Part shown: positions 19,564 to 27,659 of the stretch, piece after piece
Layout of the letters: the number at the start of each line of letters is the position of its first letter
How positions within the stretch are numbered: position 1 is the stretch's first letter
Source: Acidimicrobiia bacterium
GTDB lineage: Bacteria; Actinomycetota; Acidimicrobiia; Acidimicrobiales; SKKL01
Assembly: GCA_016649895.1 (NCBI GenBank)
Contig: JAENWR010000008.1
Coordinates: 1-60,740, forward strand
Length of the DNA stretch: 60,740 bases
Direction: 5' to 3'
Notes under the pieces: generated by a model
The model's input: only the letters and a program-made list of their open reading frames with translations
Database searches by the model: none
Told to the model about the DNA's origin: nothing
Translations under genes and position numbers: made by a program

Positions 19564-19657
19564 GATTCCTTCGCGCCTCTGCACTCGACCAGTAGCGCCG
19601 GCCTTGATCGGGGAGGGTCGGCCGGTAGCTGTCACACCGGCGGGGCAGACTGGAGCA

Positions 19658-21190
19658 ATGACGACCGAGCTCAACCCTCCGAGCACCGATCTGTCGCTCC
19701 GAGTCGAGGCGCGTCGGGTTCGGGAGTCCGCCTGCCGGGAGGCCACACAGCGGGGCGAGCTCGGACAGTTCTTCACCCCCGCTGCGATCGCGCGCGTGCT
19801 CGCCGGCATGTTCGATGTGCCACCGCCGGGCGCTCTCCGAGTGCTCGATCCGGGCGCCGGGGTTGGGTCGCTGACAGCAGCGTTGGTCGACCGGGCCCGA
19901 GATGAGGGGTGGCCCGTCACGCTCGATCTGACCGCGGTCGAGGTCGATGGGGGCTTGATGCGAGCGCTCGAAGCGACCCTGATCGAGTGCGAAGACCTGC
20001 CGCTGGCGAGGTCGGCGACGCTTCACTCAGCCGACTTCATCACTTGGGGCTGCGAGCAGCTCCGAGGCGGGCTCTTCGCCGCCGAGCCCGAGCTCTTCGA
20101 CCTGGTGATCCTCAATCCGCCCTACCGCAAGCTCAACACCGACTCGGCCGATCGGCGACGGTTGTCGAGCATCGGGATCGAGGTCACGAACCTCTACGCG
20201 GCATTCGTCGCGCTCGCTGCCCGCATGCTCGCTCCCGGAGGTCAACTCGTCGCCATCACCCCAAGGAGCTTCTGCAACGGCCCCTACTTCAAGGCGTTTC
20301 GGAAGGAGCTACTCGCTTCAACAGCCCTTCGTCGGATCCACGTGTTCGACTCTCGCGACGAGGCGTTCCGGGACACGGCGGTCCTCCAAGAGAACGTGAT
20401 CTTCCATCTGGTCAAGGAGGTCGAGCAGGGCTCCGTTGTCATCGAGTCGAGCAGCGGCGGAGGATCCGGTCTGACGCACCAACGCGTCGTTCCGTTCGAA
20501 CGCGTGGTGCATCCCGGTGATGCGAACACCATCATTCACCTGGTCCCGGATGAAGCACACGCCGACGTGGCGGGCAGAATGGGAGCGTTGCCGTGTGAGC
20601 TCCCGACGTTGGGTGTGGCGGTATCCACCGGAAGGGTCGTGGATTTCCGGGTCCGAGAGCACCTTCGCATGGAAGCTGGACCCGGCATGGTCCCGCTCCT
20701 GTACCCAACTCACATGCGAGCGGGCCGCGTGCGCTGGCCCGTCCCTGGCGGGAAGAAGGCGAACGCTCTAGCCGATGCCCACGAGACGCAGAAGCTGCTC
20801 TTACCGGCGGGCAACTACGTCCTCGTGAAGCGGTTCTCGTCGAAGGAAGAGCGGAGGCGGATCGTCGCCAGCGTTCTCGAGAAGGGTGACCTCCCAGGGG
20901 CAAGGGTTGCCGTGGAACACCACGTGAACGTCTTCCACAACCTCAACGCCGGGCTGCCGCTCGAGGTCGCGTGGGGGATCGCTGCTTACCTGAACTCGAC
21001 GATCGTCGACCTGTTCTTCCGCCAGTTCAACGGGCACACGCAGGTGAACGCGACAGACCTTCGCTCGCTCCGGTACCCGTCGGTGGATCAGCTGGTCGAA
21101 CTCGGTACGGCCGCCCGGGAAGCCGAACACGACCAGAACACCATCGATTTGCTGGTGGAGCGGTTCGTGCCTTCCCTCACGGACGCTTGA
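19658..21190 (+). CDS. Type II N6-adenine DNA methyltransferase, PstI/BsuBI family
   Basis: A 510-aa methyltransferase. GQFFTP (36-41) and DPGAGVGSL (64-72) form the AdoMet site; NPPY (153-156) is the catalytic motif IV of adenine methylases. The layout, with a large C-terminal recognition region and a BsuBI/PstI-type nuclease gene next door, indicates the M.PstI/M.BsuBI family, which modifies CTGCAG. The specificity is inferred from the family. CTGCAG occurs in this window, for example at 3240-3245 and 5689-5694. The ATG at 19658 gives MTTELNPPS. The nuclease gene begins three bases after the stop. Confidence 0.88.
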   Translation: MTTELNPPSTDLSLRVEARRVRESACREATQRGELGQFFTPAAIARVLAGMFDVPPPGALRVLDPGAGVGSLTAALVDRARDEGWPVTLDLTAVEVDGGLMRALEATLIECEDLPLARSATLHSADFITWGCEQLRGGLFAAEPELFDLVILNPPYRKLNTDSADRRRLSSIGIEVTNLYAAFVALAARMLAPGGQLVAITPRSFCNGPYFKAFRKELLASTALRRIHVFDSRDEAFRDTAVLQENVIFHLVKEVEQGSVVIESSSGGGSGLTHQRVVPFERVVHPGDANTIIHLVPDEAHADVAGRMGALPCELPTLGVAVSTGRVVDFRVREHLRMEAGPGMVPLLYPTHMRAGRVRWPVPGGKKANALADAHETQKLLLPAGNYVLVKRFSSKEERRRIVASVLEKGDLPGARVAVEHHVNVFHNLNAGLPLEVAWGIAAYLNSTIVDLFFRQFNGHTQVNATDLRSLRYPSVDQLVELGTAAREAEHDQNTIDLLVERFVPSLTDA

Positions 21191-21193
21191 TCG

Positions 21194-22074
21194 GTGGCAA
21201 CCGTCACCGAGGCGATCGACGCGCTCACCCAGCTCGGCTTCCCGAACCAGCAGCTCAACGAGCGCAGTGGCCTGGTGTTGCTCGCGCTACTTGACCTCAC
21301 CCCGGACAAGCCGTGGAGCACTATGGGAGGCGCTACGCGCCGAACTCCCGCGAGACCGTTCGCCGGCAGACCGTCCACCAGTTCCTGCATGGCGGATTGA
21401 TCCTCCAGAATCCCGACCAGCCCGACCGTCCGGTCAACAGCGGCAAGACCACCTACCAGGTCAACAGCTTCGCCCTCGACCTGCTGCGGTCCTTCGGCGG
21501 ACGGAACTGGCCTCTCGCACTGCGCCGGTACCAAGTCCGTGTGGAGACGCTCACGGAACGGTGGGCCAAGGAACGCCAGCTCCAACGCATCCCCGTCGTC
21601 CTACCGGACGGAGCTGACCTCACCCTTTCGCCGGGCGGACAGAACGTGCTGATCGCAGCCCTGGTGAAGGACTTCTGCCCGGTGTTCACACCCGGCGGGC
21701 GCGTGCTCTACGTCGGAGACGCCGACGAGAAGTTCGCCGTGTACGACCGCGAAGTCCTCGAAGGCCTCGGCGTGACCATCGAGGAGCACGGGAAGATGCC
21801 CGATCTGGTGGTGCACTACATCGAGCGTGACTGGCTCGAGCTCATCGAGGCCGTCACCAGCCACGGACCTGTGGACACGAAGCGACACGAGGAGCTTCAG
21901 TCCCTGTTCGCCGGTTCGACAGCTGGGCTCGTGTTCGTCACGTCGTTCCTCGATCGACGGACGTTGGCGAAGTACATCGGCGACATCTCCTGGGAGACCG
22001 AGGTCTGGGTCGCCGAGTCGCCGACCCACCTGATCCACTTCAACGGTGACCGGTTCCTCGGGCCTTATGAGTAG
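21194..22074 (+). pseudogene. BsuBI/PstI-type restriction endonuclease, disrupted near the N-terminus
   Basis: The N-terminal part, from GTG 21194 (LGFPNQQLNERSGLVLLALL, the family's winged-helix region), stops making sense at DKPW near 21314. The remainder (EHYGRRYAP, SRETVRRQTVHQF, SPGGQNVLIAALVKDFCP, then VLYVGDADEK, PDLVVHY, LIEAVTSHGP, WETEVWVAESP, HFNGDRFLGPYE) runs in another frame to 22074. Compared with PstI, as I recall it, about 19 residues are missing at the joint, so an out-of-frame deletion of nearly 60 bases is likely. The catalytic C-terminal domain is otherwise intact. Either the nuclease is dead, leaving an orphan methylase, or the assembly lost bases. Confidence 0.8.
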
Positions 22075-22121
22075 CTGGTCCGGCCGAGGGCAAGGAGCAT
22101 CCACTCGCCACTCGAACAGCG

Positions 22122-22769
22122 CTACATCCGGTCGAGCAGCTCGGCCTTCTTGCGGGCGAACTCGGCGTCGGAGATGAGGCCCCGTTCGCGCAGCGAGTCG
22201 AGCTGCTCGATCTGTTCGGGGATCGAAGCGGGTGCCGCGGCCGGGGCCCCGCCCGAGATCCGGTCGAACTTGCGGTTCTCGTTGGCCTCCATGGCCACGT
22301 AGATCTCGTTCTGGATGGCGCTCGGCTTGCGCATGTTCGCGAACTCCTGACGACCCTCGGTGCTCGCCGACTCGATGACGAGATCGCCGGCACCGATCAT
22401 CCGCTCGAAGATCGACTGGGAGGAGAACACAGTGTTGATCCGTTCGAGCGGGATCTCGATGCCGGAGCGGCTGATGATGCCCTCGCGGTGGATGAGGCGG
22501 TCGGAGGTGAGCACGAAGTGGCTGCTGACCCACGAGGCGTAGTTCACACCGAACCAGACGAGAGCCGTGAGGATGAGGACGCCCGCGAGGATGCTCACCA
22601 CGTCGTTGCCGATCTGGGTGATGACCAGCAGTCCGATGACGATGGCGGCGATCAGCGCCGCCGTCGACGGCAACATCTGGAACCAGTGCGGGCGCAGATC
22701 GAGCACCAGCTCTTCGTTGGGATGGAGGTACTCCTCGGGGAACGCCACGGCCGGAGTGTAGGACCGCAC
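22122..22769 (-). CDS. Membrane protein with bacterial PH domain and SHOCT domain
   Basis: A 215-aa protein from GTG 22769. Two hydrophobic helices (about residues 35-75) are followed by a bPH2/YdbS-like domain with SSHFVLTSDRLIHREGIISRSG and IPLERINTVF, then a linker and a C-terminal SHOCT module (LRERGLISDAEFARKKAELLDRM). SHOCT modules are short oligomerisation motifs. The specific function is unknown. Its last 22 bases are repeated on the far side of the RM module, so that module probably landed at this gene's 3' end. Confidence 0.82.
   Translation of the reverse strand: MRSYTPAVAFPEEYLHPNEELVLDLRPHWFQMLPSTAALIAAIVIGLLVITQIGNDVVSILAGVLILTALVWFGVNYASWVSSHFVLTSDRLIHREGIISRSGIEIPLERINTVFSSQSIFERMIGAGDLVIESASTEGRQEFANMRKPSAIQNEIYVAMEANENRKFDRISGGAPAAAPASIPEQIEQLDSLRERGLISDAEFARKKAELLDRM
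22124..22145. repeat. Right copy of the 22-bp direct repeat flanking the RM module
   Basis: Identical to 19542-19563. This copy is part of the PH/SHOCT coding end, so it is the likely original target, and the left copy a duplication made on insertion or recombination. Confidence 0.85.
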
Positions 22770-22793
22770 GATCCAGAGGTGCCGGACCTCCGC

Positions 22794-23040
22794 CTAATGG
22801 ATGGTGGTGATCGTGACCCGGCCACGCATCGCCTCGAGGTCCATACGGGTGGGATAGGCGGCCTGCGAGCCGACGACGCCAACCGCGCAGCTGGCCGCGG
22901 CCACCCCGATCGCGACCGCCTCCACTGGGTCGAGTCCGTCCAACAGCGCCCATCCGAGGCCACCGGCGAACGCATCGCCGGCTCCCGTCGCGTCGTTGGA
23001 TGCTGCCGATGGAGTGGAGGGTGGCCATGCGGTGGCCGTA
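22794..23040 (-). pseudogene. Remnant of a PfkB-family carbohydrate kinase (C-terminal piece)
   Basis: Only the C-terminal about 65-80 residues remain. They include the PfkB signature DATGAGDAFAGGLGWAL, with the catalytic Asp of GAGD, and the following helix AVAIGVAAASCAVGVVGSQAAYP. A full PfkB kinase has about 300 residues; the sugar-binding N-terminal two-thirds are absent, and the peptide deformylase gene occupies that position. It ends 24 bases before the PH/SHOCT start. This is a truncation scar. Confidence 0.7.
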
Positions 23041-23055
23041 CCCCGAACACGGGGA

Positions 23056-23553
23056 TCAGCGATACACGCGCCGCTGGAACACGCGGTCGGAGGAGACGAC
23101 CCGGTCGAGGAACACGTGTCCATCGAGGTGGTCGAGCTCGTGCTGCAACGCCCTGGCCTCGAACGCGTCGCACTCGAGCACCCGCTCGTCGCCCTCGGGG
23201 GTGTAGCCGCGCACGACGATGGTGGTGTGGCGGGCGACGTCGCCGGTGAGGTCGGGGACGCTCATGCAGCCCTCGCGCCCGACGTCGCGCCCGTGGGCCA
23301 GGACCACCTCGGGGTTGAACAGGACGAGCTCGCCGTGGCAGCTCTTCGCCTTCCTGTGACCGGTGACGTCGAGCGCGAAGGCACGGATGCCGACCCCGAT
23401 CTGCGGAGCGGCCACCCCAACGCTGTGCGAGCTGCCGCGCATGGTGTCGAGCAGGTCGGCGGCGAGGGCGAGCGTGGCCTCACCGAACTCGGTGACCGGC
23501 CGAGCGGGGGTGCTGAGGATGGGATCGGGCAGGAGGACGACCGGGCGGATCAC
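23056..23553 (-). CDS. def: Peptide deformylase
   Basis: A 165-aa metalloenzyme that removes the formyl group from nascent N-formylmethionine. All three signature motifs are present: GVAAPQ (46-51), EGCMS (94-98, metal-ligand Cys) and QHELDH (HExxH at 138-142). GTG 23553 is chosen because it begins the expected short N-terminus and lies eight bases after the stop of the ACT gene, suggesting one transcript. The C-terminus ends near a small GC hairpin (23041-23054) at the border with the pfkB remnant. Confidence 0.92.
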   Translation of the reverse strand: MIRPVVLLPDPILSTPARPVTEFGEATLALAADLLDTMRGSSHSVGVAAPQIGVGIRAFALDVTGHRKAKSCHGELVLFNPEVVLAHGRDVGREGCMSVPDLTGDVARHTTIVVRGYTPEGDERVLECDAFEARALQHELDHLDGHVFLDRVVSSDRVFQRRVYR

Positions 23554-23560
23554 GGGAGCG

Positions 23561-24097
23561 TCAGAGGATGTCGGCGTCGGCGGCGTGCATCGAGCACTCA
23601 ACTTCCAGCTCGCCGGCGATGGCGCGGAGCTGGCTCTCGACGGTGGCGGCGTCGACGTCCTCGGGGATGACGACGTCGAGCAGCATGGCGTAGACGGGGC
23701 GCGCCGGATCGCCGATGACCCGCGTGGCGAGGTCGGTGATGTTGACGCGCGCGTCGGCCAGCGCCAGGGCGAAGCGGTGGACGATGCCCGGGCGATCGGC
23801 GCCGTACACCGACACGCTCCAGCGCTCCCCCTCGCTGGACGCGCCCGTCGGGTCGCTCGGATGCACGCTGATGTCGAGGTGCAGCTCGGATGCGGGGAAC
23901 GCCAGTGCCACCTCCACCGCCGCCACGTCGACCTCTTCGGGGACCTCGACGATGAGGACCATGGCGAAGCGGCCGCCGAGGATGGTCATCGACGTGTCCT
24001 CGAGGTTGGCGTCGAGCGCGGCGAGGGCGCCGGTGACGCCAGCGACGACGCCGGGGCGATCGGCCCCGATGGCCGTGATGGAGAGCTCGTGTGCCAC
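23561..24097 (-). CDS. Tandem ACT-domain regulatory protein (GcvR-like)
   Basis: A 178-aa protein with two ACT domains in tandem: ITAIGADRPGVVAGVTGAL at the N-terminus and VSVYGADRPGIVHRFALAL in the second half. Each shows the ligand-binding DRPG turn. Such proteins resemble GcvR and sense amino acids; there is no enzyme domain and no DNA-binding domain. The partner is unknown. GTG 24097 start. It precedes the deformylase gene by eight bases on the same strand. Confidence 0.83.
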   Translation of the reverse strand: MAHELSITAIGADRPGVVAGVTGALAALDANLEDTSMTILGGRFAMVLIVEVPEEVDVAAVEVALAFPASELHLDISVHPSDPTGASSEGERWSVSVYGADRPGIVHRFALALADARVNITDLATRVIGDPARPVYAMLLDVVIPEDVDAATVESQLRAIAGELEVECSMHAADADIL

Positions 24098-24155
24098 TGC
24101 TCGCCTCCTGGCGGGTCGAACGAGATGATCGCAGAGCCTCGCGGACGGTGGCGGT

Positions 24156-24500
24156 TCAGGCCCAACCGAGGTCGTGGAGCCGGTCGTCGTCGATGCCGAA
24201 GTGGTGGGCGATCTCGTGCACGACGGTGACGAGGACCTCCTCGACCACCTCGTCCTCAGAGGTGGCGAGTGCGCAGATCGGGTTGCGGTAGATCGACACC
24301 CGATCGGGGAGCTCGAAGCCGCCGTAGGTGTCGCGCTCGGTGAGCGGGGTGCCTTCGTAGAGGCCGAGGAGCCCGGGCTCGTCGGGTTCGTCCTCGATCA
24401 CCACCACCACGTTGTCCATGAGCTGGGCCAGCGCCTCGGGGATCTCGTCGAGTGCATCCACCACGAGCTCCTCGAACCGCTCGGCGCTCACCTTAATCAC
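24156..24500 (-). CDS. Zincin-like metallopeptidase family protein (minimal MMP-like)
   Basis: A 114-aa protein with HEIAHHFGIDD near the C-terminus, an HExxHxxGxxD zinc motif. The N-terminal part (LVVDALDEIPEALAQLMDNV) and the YRNPIC segment match the small minimal-MMP-like family (formerly DUF1025). Proteolytic activity has not been established for the family as far as I know. GTG 24500 is divergent from uvrD2, with about 77 bases between starts. Confidence 0.83.
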   Translation of the reverse strand: MIKVSAERFEELVVDALDEIPEALAQLMDNVVVVIEDEPDEPGLLGLYEGTPLTERDTYGGFELPDRVSIYRNPICALATSEDEVVEEVLVTVVHEIAHHFGIDDDRLHDLGWA

Positions 24501-24577
24501 GGCGCCACCCTAGTGAGCCGACGGTCGACGGCCGCCGACCGGCCGACGGCGTCACAGCCTCTCGGTAGGGTGGCGCG

Positions 24578-26626
24578 GTGGACCCCGACCGCCTGCTCGA
24601 CGACCTCAACGACGCCCAGCGGGCCGCCGTCACCAGCACCGCGGCACCCCTGTGCATCATCGCCGGAGCCGGTTCGGGCAAGACGCGCGTGCTCACGCGA
24701 CGCATCGGCCACCGGGTCGCCACCGGCGACGCCGATCCGCGCCACGTGCTCGCCCTCACGTTCACGCGCAAGGCGGCCGGCGAGCTCGGCAAGCGCCTAC
24801 GGGCCCTCGGCATGCGCGACACGGTTGCCGCCGGCACGTTCCACTCGGTGGCCTACGCCCAGCTGCGCGCCAGGTGGACCGAGCGCGACGTCCGTCCCCC
24901 CGAGCTGCTCGACCGCAAGGTCCGCTTCGTGGCGGGTCTCGTCCCCCGCGACGTGAAGGCGGTCGACGTCGTCGGTGAGATCGAATGGGCCACGGCACGC
25001 CGCATCGGTCCCGGCACCTACGTGCACGAAGCATCGCTGGCCAATCGCACCCCGCCCGTGCCCGCCAAGGTCGTCGCCTCGGTGTTCGAGCGCTACGAGG
25101 AGGCCAAGCGCCAGCGACGGATGATCGACTTCGACGACCTCCTGCGCCTGTGCATCCGCGACCTCGCCGACCCCGAGGTGGCGGCAGCCCAGCGGTGGCG
25201 GTTCCGCCACCTGTTCGTCGACGAGTTCCAAGACGTCAACCCCCTCCAGTTCGACCTCCTCAAGGGATGGCTGGGCGACCGCCCCGATCTCTGTGTCGTG
25301 GGCGACCCGAACCAGGCCATCTACGCCTGGAACGGGGCCGATGCCGGCTACCTCACCGACTTCGAACGGTGGTTCCCTGGCAGCGGCCAGGTCGAGCTGT
25401 CGGAGAACTACCGGTCGAGCCCGCAGATCCTGGCGGTGGCCAACGCCGTGCTGTCGCCGTCGCGCCCCAAGTCGTCGCCGCTGCGCGCCAACCGACCCGA
25501 GGGGCCCGCCCCCACCATCGTGAAGTACGCCAACGACGACAGCGAAGCCAAGGGCATCGCCCGTGCCGTGCGCGACGCCCACTCCCCCGGCAGTCGATGG
25601 TCGTCACAGGCCGTGCTCGTTCGCACCAACGCCCAGACCGCCCTGGTCGGCGAGGCGTTGCGCAGTGCCGGCATCCCCCATCGGGTGCGGGGTGGCACCG
25701 GGCTGCTCGAGCAGGCCGAGGTGCGCACCGCGCTGGCCAACCTCCGGCGCCATCCGGGCACCTACACGGCGGCCATCGCCGACCTCGCGGCCAGCATCGG
25801 CGACGGCGAACCCGCCACCGACGACGAGGCCGAGGTGCCCACCGACCAGTCCGACGCGGTGGCCGAACGCCGCGCCAGCCTCGAGATGCTCGTGCGCCTG
25901 GCCCACGACTACGAGCGGATCGACCCCATCCCGTCAGTCTCGTCGTTCGCGGGGTGGCTCAGCGCCACCGTCGGCTCCGATTCCCCCGATCGCGACGCGG
26001 TCGACGTCACCACGTTCCACGCCGCGAAGGGCCTCGAGTGGCCCATCGTCCACCTCGGCGGGCTCGAGCATGGCCTCGTCCCCATCGGCCATGCCAAGAC
26101 CGCGGGCGCACTCGCCGAGGAGCGGCGCCTCTTCTACGTGGCGGTCACCCGAGCCGAACAGCGCCTGCGGTGCACCTGGGCCGAGACCCGCACCTTCGGG
26201 CAGCGCACCATGAACCGCGAGGCGTCCCCATACCTTGAGCAGGTCGAGGCCGCGGCATCGATGGCCGTCCTCGCCGGTGAGGGGCCGTCGGACTGGAAGG
26301 CGTTCCTGCGCCACGAGCGCGAGAAGCTCGCCACCACCGATCCCCGTTCGCCCCGTACCGGTCGACGAGGCCGACGTGGCGCACCGGCTGGCCTCGACCC
26401 CGACGACACCGAGATCTTCGAGGCACTCAAGCGGTGGCGCGCCACCAAGGCCAAGGCTGCCGGCGTCCCCGCCTACGTCGTGTTCTCCGACGCCACGCTG
26501 GTGGCGGTGGCCGGAGCCCGGCCATCCAACCGCAGCCAGCTGCGGTCGCTCCCCGGGATCGGGCCGGTGAAGATCGAGCGCCACGGCGACGAGCTCCTGG
26601 CGGTGGTGGCCGAGCACGCCAGCTGA
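24578..26626 (+). CDS. uvrD2: SF1 DNA helicase UvrD2 with HRDC domain
   Basis: A 682-aa superfamily 1A helicase. Q-motif region LNDAQRAAV, Walker A GAGSGKT (30-36), motif Ia LTFTRKAAGEL, Walker B VDEFQDVN (about 213-220), motif III GDPNQAIYAW, motif V TFHAAKGLEW and motif VI VAVTRAEQRL are all seen. The C-terminal 80 residues form an HRDC domain (LKRWRATKAK through LRSLPGIGPVKIERHG). This layout is that of actinobacterial UvrD2. GTG start at 24578. It acts in DNA repair and replication-conflict handling. Confidence 0.92.
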   Translation: MDPDRLLDDLNDAQRAAVTSTAAPLCIIAGAGSGKTRVLTRRIGHRVATGDADPRHVLALTFTRKAAGELGKRLRALGMRDTVAAGTFHSVAYAQLRARWTERDVRPPELLDRKVRFVAGLVPRDVKAVDVVGEIEWATARRIGPGTYVHEASLANRTPPVPAKVVASVFERYEEAKRQRRMIDFDDLLRLCIRDLADPEVAAAQRWRFRHLFVDEFQDVNPLQFDLLKGWLGDRPDLCVVGDPNQAIYAWNGADAGYLTDFERWFPGSGQVELSENYRSSPQILAVANAVLSPSRPKSSPLRANRPEGPAPTIVKYANDDSEAKGIARAVRDAHSPGSRWSSQAVLVRTNAQTALVGEALRSAGIPHRVRGGTGLLEQAEVRTALANLRRHPGTYTAAIADLAASIGDGEPATDDEAEVPTDQSDAVAERRASLEMLVRLAHDYERIDPIPSVSSFAGWLSATVGSDSPDRDAVDVTTFHAAKGLEWPIVHLGGLEHGLVPIGHAKTAGALAEERRLFYVAVTRAEQRLRCTWAETRTFGQRTMNREASPYLEQVEAAASMAVLAGEGPSDWKAFLRHEREKLATTDPRSPRTGRRGRRGAPAGLDPDDTEIFEALKRWRATKAKAAGVPAYVVFSDATLVAVAGARPSNRSQLRSLPGIGPVKIERHGDELLAVVAEHAS

Positions 26627-26649
26627 CCGCTTCCTCCGGTTCCGATTTC

Positions 26650-26806
26650 AGCCGAGGGGCGGCGCGAAGTGGTAGCTCCGGATCGAGAGGCCCTCGCGGA
26701 AGTAGAAGGCGTGCGCGCGCTCGCGCTGCACCCCCGAGTCGAGATCGAGCACGGCGCACCCTGCCTCGAGAGCGAGGCGGCGGTCGACACGCCACTTGCG
26801 GCTCAG
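26650..26806 (-). pseudogene. C-terminal remnant of a GNAT acetyltransferase
   Basis: Directly after the ABC permease stop, one frame reads WRVDRRLALEAGCAVLDLDSG, QRERAHAFYFREG, IRSYHFAPPLG and stop. This is the typical last part of a GNAT fold (beta-6 and beta-7 with the AHxFYxxxG helix). The acetyl-CoA-binding P-loop and everything N-terminal are absent, and no start codon or ribosome site is visible. It is a deletion scar at the end of the transporter operon. Confidence 0.6.
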
Positions 26807-27633
26807 GCCGGCGGACGCACCATCGCCAGCACCTCACGGCCCGCGAGGACCACGAAGAAGATGGCAACGGCCGTGAACGCCATGGTGGCGCTGGGTGCGG
26901 TGGCGTGGTGGAAGCTCACCACCAACCCGACCACGACCGACGCGATGCCGAGGAGCACGCCCACCACCATCATCGAGGGGACCCGCCGGACCAGCAGCGA
27001 CGCCGTCGCCGGCGGGGCCACCAGCAGGCCGAAGACGAGCAGAGTGCCCACCGCCTGGAACGAGGTGATCACCGCCACCGCCACCAGCACCAACATGGCC
27101 ATGTGGGCCACGCGGGGCCGGAAGCCGAGCGAGCTCGCCTTCTCGGGGTTGAACGACACCAGGAGGAACGCCCGGTAGCCCCCGACGACCGCGATGGTGA
27201 CCCCCACCGCAGCCACTCCCTGCACCCACAGGTCGGCGGTCGTGACCGCGAGGACGTTTCCGAACAGGAACTGGCTCAGCTCACCGGCGTAGGACCGCTG
27301 CCGGGAGATGATGATGACGCCGAGGGCCAGCATCCCGACGAAGAGGAGACCGATGCCGGTGTCCTCGGGCAGCCGGGTGCGACGGTTCACGAGGCCTACT
27401 CCGGCCACCACCACGAGGGCGGACGCCAGTGCCCCGAGGCGCAGGTCGAGCCCCCACACGAACGCCAGGGCGATGCCGGGCAGCACACCGTGGGCGAGGG
27501 CGTCGCCGATGAAGGTCATGCCGCGGATCACCACCCAGGTGCCCACGATCGATGTGGTCACCACGGTGAGGATGCCGCCGAGCAACGCACGTTGCATGAA
27601 CGCGTCCTCGAACGGCGCGACGAGCCAGTCCAC
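26803..27633 (-). CDS. Zinc/manganese ABC transporter permease (ZnuB/AztB type)
   Basis: A 276-aa integral membrane protein with about eight hydrophobic helices. The family segments GMTFIGDALAHGVLPGIAL, NPEKASSLGF and LVFGLLVAPPATASLLV place it in the metal-chelate ABC-3 permease family. It follows the substrate-binding gene with a gap of about 25 bases. The ATPase normally encoded with this pair is not found on either side; a GNAT remnant lies immediately downstream instead. Confidence 0.88.
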   Translation of the reverse strand: MDWLVAPFEDAFMQRALLGGILTVVTTSIVGTWVVIRGMTFIGDALAHGVLPGIALAFVWGLDLRLGALASALVVVAGVGLVNRRTRLPEDTGIGLLFVGMLALGVIIISRQRSYAGELSQFLFGNVLAVTTADLWVQGVAAVGVTIAVVGGYRAFLLVSFNPEKASSLGFRPRVAHMAMLVLVAVAVITSFQAVGTLLVFGLLVAPPATASLLVRRVPSMMVVGVLLGIASVVVGLVVSFHHATAPSATMAFTAVAIFFVVLAGREVLAMVRPPA

Positions 27634-27659
27634 GGCCGGAGCCTACGCAGCCACGAAGG

